From positions 1 through 10,903 of the forward strand of contig WFUI01000179.1 in the NCBI GenBank assembly GCA_015485035.1: DNA of 10,903 bases, in the 5' to 3' direction. The number at the start of each line of letters is the position of its first letter. Position 1 is the first letter of the stretch. The notes beneath the pieces are model-generated. The model saw only the letters and a list, made by a program, of their open reading frames with translations, ran no database searches and was not told where the DNA came from. Shown piece by piece: positions 6,930-10,903 of the stretch. This DNA comes from Mariprofundus sp. (lineage in GTDB: Bacteria > Pseudomonadota > Zetaproteobacteria > Mariprofundales > Mariprofundaceae). Made by a program: the position numbers and the translations under genes.

Positions 6930-8018
6930 ATGGGCAAAGCAGTGGAAACAGATACCGCCAAAGAAACCGAACAGGATGCAATGGATGCTGCTATCGCCGA
7001 CAGCGCATCAGATAATTCCGGCGGCATGCAAGCTGAGAAACCCGGGAAATCGCACGGCGGCCGTAACCTTATTCTTGTTTTATTATTGATTGTAGTGGCT
7101 GTGATTGGCGCACTGGGTTTGAGTGGCCAATTACTGCCCTTGTATGAATCACTTACCGCCAGATTCCACAACGCATCCGAACCACAGCATCGAGCTCTGG
7201 CAAAGCAGGCTGTCGCACCGGTCAAATCCGGTTCCGCTAAAACAGTGGCTCCGACACCGGCCGCAAAACCTGTCCCGGCCGCAAGACCACATCCCGTCAC
7301 CACCCAGAGGCCTGTTGTGTCTTCCGAAGAAATACACAGATTATTATCCAGTATCGAGGCATTGCATAATGACTTGCGACGGATGGAAAATACTCGCAAA
7401 GAACTGCAAAACGCACTGAAAGAACAGCAGCAAATGAATTTACAGATTCGTTTGCGCTGGATTGCCGATCCGGCCAGCCGATTGCCACAGTTACAACTGA
7501 CCTGGGAAGAAATTTCCCTGTTACCCGGTTTAAGTGACAGTGAGCGCCGGGAAGCTGCAAACATGCATATGCTGGCGCGCAGTCGGGTGCAGCAACTTAA
7601 GCAGTGGCAGAGTGCCCTGAAGAAATGGATTGATGCACTGTCCATACCCATACAGCAGAATATTCTGCCGGAACCGCAATACCCGTGGCTGGCCTGGATT
7701 GTAAAACAGTTTCAGCTGCGTCCGGCGCCTTCAATAGAAGCCCGGCGCCTGGATAGTCTGAGAAACCGGTTACTCGATGTATCCCGGCAGCTGACACTGG
7801 AATCATGGCCGGAAAAAGGGGCATGGCAGAGCCTTCAGGCAGAATTACTGCTTCAGATTAAAGCCATGCAGCATACAGATGCTGATAGTTCCGGCACAGT
7901 GGAAACGGGCCTGCCGGAAAACTTCGATGGCATCCAGTCTGACATTCGCAGGCTGCGGGAAACAGCGCTGCAATGGAGTCACCACAGCCTGGAGATACAG
8001 CAGGGAGGTGAGCAATGA
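6930..8018 (+). CDS. hemX: HemX-family membrane protein (often misnamed uroporphyrinogen-III C-methyltransferase)
   Basis: A bitopic inner-membrane protein of 362 residues. It has a charged, acidic cytoplasmic N-terminus (1-45), one membrane helix (about 46-64, rich in L/I/V), a Pro/Ala/Lys-rich linker (about 92-130), then a predicted coiled coil (about 133-172) and a helical periplasmic domain. That layout, with LQIRLRWIADPASRLPQLQLTW-like and LLPGLSD segments, matches the HemX family beside hemCD in gammaproteobacteria. No SAM-binding or methyltransferase motif is present, so the name methyltransferase is not supported. Its biochemical role is not established; a scaffold or accessory role in heme synthesis is inferred from the locus. 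The ATG comes one base after the hemB TAG with no spaced ribosome binding site. The in-frame ATG at 6981 (codon 18), preceded by AGGA at 6973-6976, is an alternative start. The stop overlaps the hemY ATG. Confidence 0.83.
   Translation: MGKAVETDTAKETEQDAMDAAIADSASDNSGGMQAEKPGKSHGGRNLILVLLLIVVAVIGALGLSGQLLPLYESLTARFHNASEPQHRALAKQAVAPVKSGSAKTVAPTPAAKPVPAARPHPVTTQRPVVSSEEIHRLLSSIEALHNDLRRMENTRKELQNALKEQQQMNLQIRLRWIADPASRLPQLQLTWEEISLLPGLSDSERREAANMHMLARSRVQQLKQWQSALKKWIDALSIPIQQNILPEPQYPWLAWIVKQFQLRPAPSIEARRLDSLRNRLLDVSRQLTLESWPEKGAWQSLQAELLLQIKAMQHTDADSSGTVETGLPENFDGIQSDIRRLRETALQWSHHSLEIQQGGEQ
8003..8010 (+). promoter_or_regulatory. Ribosome binding site of hemY
   Basis: GGGAGGTG inside the end of hemX, with its GGAGG core (8004-8008) 6 bases before the hemY ATG at 8015, is the strongest Shine-Dalgarno in the window. 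hemY can therefore be translated well in its own right as well as by coupling through the ATGA overlap. Confidence 0.85.
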
Positions 8019-9157
8019 GGTTAGCCCTTCTGCTACTATTGGCGCTTGCTGTTAGCATCGCATTGATCGTTTTTCCGAATATCGCCGACCAAACCCTGCG
8101 CATTGAGGCTTTCGGCTGGATATTTGAGACCCGGCAAGGCACATTCATCGTTGCCCTGCTGGCCCTGTTGGCTCTGCTTTGGCTGCTGCGCAGCATTGTC
8201 GGAGCCCTGTTTGCAGGGCCCGGTGTTGCATGGCGCTCATTGCGCATGGGCAGCCGCAAGCGCAGAGAGAAAAAACTGAGAGATGCATTGGCACAATGGC
8301 TGGACGGGCGTGGGAGCGTAAGCACCCGAACGTTAAAACGATGCCGAGGTATATTGCCCGACTGGCTCATTGAGGTATTCCAGACTGTACTGACCCCCGC
8401 GAATGAACTACCCCTACCTGCTGAAAACCAGGATCCTCTCATTACGGCGTTGGCCGCACGTATCGCCACGGATCCGCATGCCGAACATATACCCGACCTG
8501 GCCACGCGCAAAGCACATCTGGAGGCATGGTTGCATGCCCATGCCGGTGCTCCGCTGGCAACGAGCAGACTCGTTGACCTGGCAGAAGAAGAAGGTGATT
8601 TGCCGCTATTTATCAATCAACTGGAGACTGAATGGAAGCAGGGGCGCCGATCTGCCCAGTCTGTTAAACCGCGCCTTGTTCGCGCCTGCCTCACACTAGC
8701 CAAACAGGATCCCGATCAGTCAATGGCCTTCCTGCGTAAGGCTTATCGACTGATGCCGGACGATCCCAACGTGCTGATAGCCTATGGCAATGGCCTGTTG
8801 GCCAGTGGCGAAACGAAAACTGTCCAGCGCCTGTGGTCCGGTTACCTTGAACAGCACAGCAATGATCGCATTGCCCGGTTATTGCTCGAACTTCAGCGTG
8901 CTGATCCAATGCGAAATTACCGGAAACTGGAGAAGAAACCGGTCGAAGCTCTTAATCAGGCGCAGCGCTGGCTGCGTGCCGAGCTGGCCCATGCTGCCAA
9001 ACTGGATGGCCTTGCCTTTGAACAGATGCAGGCGCTGGCGGATGACTGCTCCTGCATGATTGCCTGGAACAGCCTTGGCCAGTGGTATGAAGAGCTTGCC
9101 GAATATGAAAAAGCTGCAAACTGTTATCGTCAGGCTCTGGAAAAGCAGACTGCCTGA
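8015..9157 (+). CDS. hemY: HemY-family TPR membrane protein
   Basis: An inner-membrane protein of 380 residues with the HemY layout. A membrane helix lies at about 2-20, a short loop follows with RIEAFGWIFETRQG, a second membrane helix lies at about 43-65, then a basic stretch SRKRREKK (80-87) that would stay in the cytoplasm. The rest is a helical-repeat domain. A clear TPR unit closes the protein (about 347-380, pattern W-LG-WY-L-Y-A-YRQAL), and another TPR-like pair lies at about 232-285. This HemY is unrelated to the protoporphyrinogen oxidase that carries the same name in Bacillus. Function is unproven; a role in the heme pathway is inferred from its constant pairing with hemX. It overlaps hemX by ATGA and is the last gene of the cluster. 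Confidence 0.9.
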   Translation: MRLALLLLLALAVSIALIVFPNIADQTLRIEAFGWIFETRQGTFIVALLALLALLWLLRSIVGALFAGPGVAWRSLRMGSRKRREKKLRDALAQWLDGRGSVSTRTLKRCRGILPDWLIEVFQTVLTPANELPLPAENQDPLITALAARIATDPHAEHIPDLATRKAHLEAWLHAHAGAPLATSRLVDLAEEEGDLPLFINQLETEWKQGRRSAQSVKPRLVRACLTLAKQDPDQSMAFLRKAYRLMPDDPNVLIAYGNGLLASGETKTVQRLWSGYLEQHSNDRIARLLLELQRADPMRNYRKLEKKPVEALNQAQRWLRAELAHAAKLDGLAFEQMQALADDCSCMIAWNSLGQWYEELAEYEKAANCYRQALEKQTA

Positions 9158-9175
9158 TATCATTAAAGCAGCTAC

Positions 9176-9214
9176 AAACACACATATTGTAACCTTGTAG
9201 TGGTTGTGTTTTTT
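9176..9214 (+). terminator. Probable Rho-independent terminator after hemY
   Basis: AAACAC (9176-9181) pairs with GTGTTT (9206-9211) and AACC (9191-9194) with GGTT (9202-9205). The two stems stack with a 9-base bulge on the left side, and six T follow from 9209. An alternative 6-bp stem, CTACAA (9172-9177) with TTGTAG (9195-9200), overlaps it. The placement 19 bases after the hemY stop and before sppA fits an operon end, but the bulge and AT-rich stem make it only moderately convincing. Confidence 0.45.
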
Positions 9215-9250
9215 CTTCCATTATTTCGACTCACAATTTATTCCCCCTGA

Positions 9251-9255
9251 AAGGA
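9251..9255 (+). promoter_or_regulatory. Ribosome binding site of sppA
   Basis: AAGGA lies 7 bases before the ATG at 9263 and supports that start. No convincing promoter was found in the 48 bases between the terminator and the gene. Confidence 0.8.
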
Positions 9256-9262
9256 TGCTGCT

Positions 9263-10903
9263 ATGAAACGTTTTTTCTCCACATTGTTCCGCTGGCTTGA
9301 ACGCCTGCGAAATATTCTGATTAACGTGGTGTTCATCATGCTCCTGCTGCTCACTGTCGGAATATTTTTTGCCGAACGCCCCGGCGTGCCCGACAACGCC
9401 GCATTGATTCTTAATCCATCGGGCAGCATTGTTGAAGAGCTGACATTACCATCTACATCTGCCATACCACTGAATTTCTCAACACCCAACCAAACACGTT
9501 TGCATGATCTGGTAACAGTCATCAAACATGCCGCCACAGATAACCATATCAAATTAATGGTGCTGAAGCTGGATGAGATGGGCAAAACGTCGCTACCCAA
9601 ACTACAGGAATTACGTTATGCCATTGAACAATTCAAAACATCCGGAAAAATGGTCGTTGCCATCGGACCGAACTATTCACAATCACAATATTATCTTGCG
9701 GCCACAGCGGATCAGGTATTCCTGAACCCGCTTGGTGTGGTAGCGCTGGAAGGATTCAGTATTTATAAAAATTACATCAAGGATGCGCTTGATAAACTGC
9801 ATATTGATGTACAACTGTTTCGCGCCGGTAAATACAAAGCAGCCATTGAACCGCTTGTGCGCAACGATATGTCCGCCGAGGACAGGCAATCCAACAGGTT
9901 GCTGTTGAGCGTATTGTGGACCGAGTACAAAAATGATGTGGCCGGGATGCGTAATATCAAGGCGGATCGCTTGCAGACCGTGCTGGATAAACCGTCGAAA
10001 TATCTGGCCGAACATGATGGCAGCACTGCTGAACTGGCCAGGGCGGAAGGACTGGTCGATTCGCTTGCCAGTCATGGAGATATTCAGAGCTATATTGCCG
10101 GCGCCCTGGGCAAGCAATCCGGCGAGTATGCCAGCATAGATTTCCGGCAATACCTGAATGCAACCAGTGGCGACAAGCCTTCCCCCAAAGCAAACCGGGT
10201 GGGCATCATCACGGCCAGCGGCATGATTCTGGATGGAAAGCAGCCCCCCGGCACGGTGGGCAGCGAAACCATGATGGAGATGCTAAACAAGGCCAGACTG
10301 GATCCGAACATCAAAGCCATTGTGCTCAGGATAGACAGTCCCGGCGGTAGCGCCCAGGCATCGGAAGCCATTCGAAGCGAAATCATGCGCTTGAAAAAAT
10401 CGGGGAAACCGGTGGTCGTATCCATGGGCAGCATGGCCGCATCCGGCGGTTACTGGATGGCAACACCTGCCGATCAAATATGGGCCGCCCCGACCACGAT
10501 CACCGGCTCGATCGGTGCTTTTGGCGTTTTGGCCAATATGCAGCGCAGTCTGGAAAAACTGGGTGTACATAGTGACGGGCTGGGCACAACATCTATTGCC
10601 GGGGGCATCCGTCCTGACCGCCCGTTACCGCCGGAACTGGATAAAGTCATGCAACTCTCCATGCAGCATATTTATCGCAGTTTTTTACACGTTGTTGCCA
10701 GCGGCCGGCATCTGCCCGTTGAAAAAGTAGCGACATTGGCCGAAGGCCGTGTCTGGAGCGGTACCGATGCACACCGGCTGGGGCTGGTTGATTCGCTGGG
10801 TAATTATCATGATGCGATTGATGCGGCTGCAAAACTGGCCGGGATTGAGCAGAATTATAGTGCTGTCCGTATTAGCCCGACTCTGGGCTTGCGTGAAATG
10901 CTG
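9263..10903 (+). CDS. sppA: SppA, signal peptide peptidase (protease IV), 67-kDa type, 3' end missing
   Basis: SppA is an inner-membrane serine protease (family S49) that digests signal peptides left after secretion. The frame is open to the right edge, 547 residues, with roughly 70 more expected from E. coli SppA (618). An N-terminal membrane anchor lies at about 18-36, followed by two tandem S49 domains. The N-terminal domain holds the general-base lysine, Lys192 in GKYKAAIEPLVRNDM (E. coli Lys209 in TYKSAVEP). The C-terminal domain has AIVLRIDSPGGSAQASEAIR, then the nucleophile Ser394 in MAASGGYWMATPAD (E. coli Ser409), and TITGSIGAFGV. The Lys-Ser spacing of 202 residues is close to the 200 in E. 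coli. Both catalytic residues are present, so the enzyme should be active. It probably forms a separate unit from hemY. Confidence 0.97.
   Translation, partial: MKRFFSTLFRWLERLRNILINVVFIMLLLLTVGIFFAERPGVPDNAALILNPSGSIVEELTLPSTSAIPLNFSTPNQTRLHDLVTVIKHAATDNHIKLMVLKLDEMGKTSLPKLQELRYAIEQFKTSGKMVVAIGPNYSQSQYYLAATADQVFLNPLGVVALEGFSIYKNYIKDALDKLHIDVQLFRAGKYKAAIEPLVRNDMSAEDRQSNRLLLSVLWTEYKNDVAGMRNIKADRLQTVLDKPSKYLAEHDGSTAELARAEGLVDSLASHGDIQSYIAGALGKQSGEYASIDFRQYLNATSGDKPSPKANRVGIITASGMILDGKQPPGTVGSETMMEMLNKARLDPNIKAIVLRIDSPGGSAQASEAIRSEIMRLKKSGKPVVVSMGSMAASGGYWMATPADQIWAAPTTITGSIGAFGVLANMQRSLEKLGVHSDGLGTTSIAGGIRPDRPLPPELDKVMQLSMQHIYRSFLHVVASGRHLPVEKVATLAEGRVWSGTDAHRLGLVDSLGNYHDAIDAAAKLAGIEQNYSAVRISPTLGLREML

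Noticed and set aside
6875..7651. Minus-strand open frame of 258 codons opposite hemX
   Set aside because: It is cysteine- and serine-rich with no recognisable domain, and it lies wholly opposite the well-supported hemX and the end of hemB; it is a shadow frame.
6930..8018. HemX as a genuine uroporphyrinogen-III methyltransferase
   Set aside because: No SAM-binding glycine-rich loop or CobA/CysG-type motif is present; the protein is a membrane anchor plus coiled coil and helical domain.
7858..8616. Minus-strand open frame of 252 codons opposite the hemX-hemY junction
   Set aside because: Its Ser/Arg/Ala-rich composition is typical of the antisense of leucine- and alanine-rich membrane proteins; no family features and no ribosome binding context.
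9683..10150. Minus-strand open frame of 155 codons inside sppA
   Set aside because: It is antisense to the SppA coding frame, which is continuous and matches the family throughout.
1..10903. CRISPR array, tRNA, rRNA, insertion sequence, phage or defence genes
   Set aside because: No repeat-spacer pattern, cloverleaf, transposase-like frame or terminal inverted repeats were seen; nearly every base belongs to a housekeeping gene.

Overview
The window is an ordinary stretch of a Gram-negative proteobacterial chromosome. Evidence for this is an outer-membrane LPS-assembly lipoprotein (LptE), the inner-membrane HemX/HemY pair, a 67-kDa-type SppA protease and a BioA that matches the enterobacterial enzyme almost residue for residue at its active site. 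Base composition looks balanced (about half GC) and is even across the window, with no sign of mobile DNA. A gammaproteobacterium or a close relative such as a zetaproteobacterium fits best; the sequence alone does not settle the class.

Left half, minus strand (4961 down to 1): leuS (leucyl-tRNA synthetase), lptE, holA (DNA polymerase III delta) and bioA (biotin synthesis, running off the left edge). leuS/lptE and holA/bioA each overlap by an ATGA, so these pairs are probably translationally coupled. The lptE-holA junction is looser and holds two overlapping small hairpins. leuS-lptE-holA is a conserved block in gammaproteobacteria, where nadD commonly follows; here bioA takes that place.

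Centre (4962-5093): a divergent spacer of 132 bases between leuS and hemD. It has no gene but is dense in inverted repeats, including a good intrinsic terminator hairpin pointing toward hemD and alternative pairings that involve the same arm.

Right half, plus strand (5094-9157): hemD, hemB, hemX, hemY. HemB makes porphobilinogen from 5-aminolevulinate, HemD closes hydroxymethylbilane into uroporphyrinogen III, and HemX and HemY are membrane proteins that habitually travel with hemCD. The usual order is hemC-hemD-hemX-hemY; here hemC is not adjacent and hemB sits between hemD and hemX. hemB and hemX are one base apart, and hemX and hemY overlap by ATGA. A likely terminator follows hemY, then sppA (signal peptide peptidase, protease IV) begins with its own strong ribosome binding site and runs off the right edge.

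No CRISPR array, rRNA, tRNA, insertion sequence, phage gene or defence system was seen. I found no previously undescribed system. The points worth a second look are the gene-order variants and the structured leader regions.
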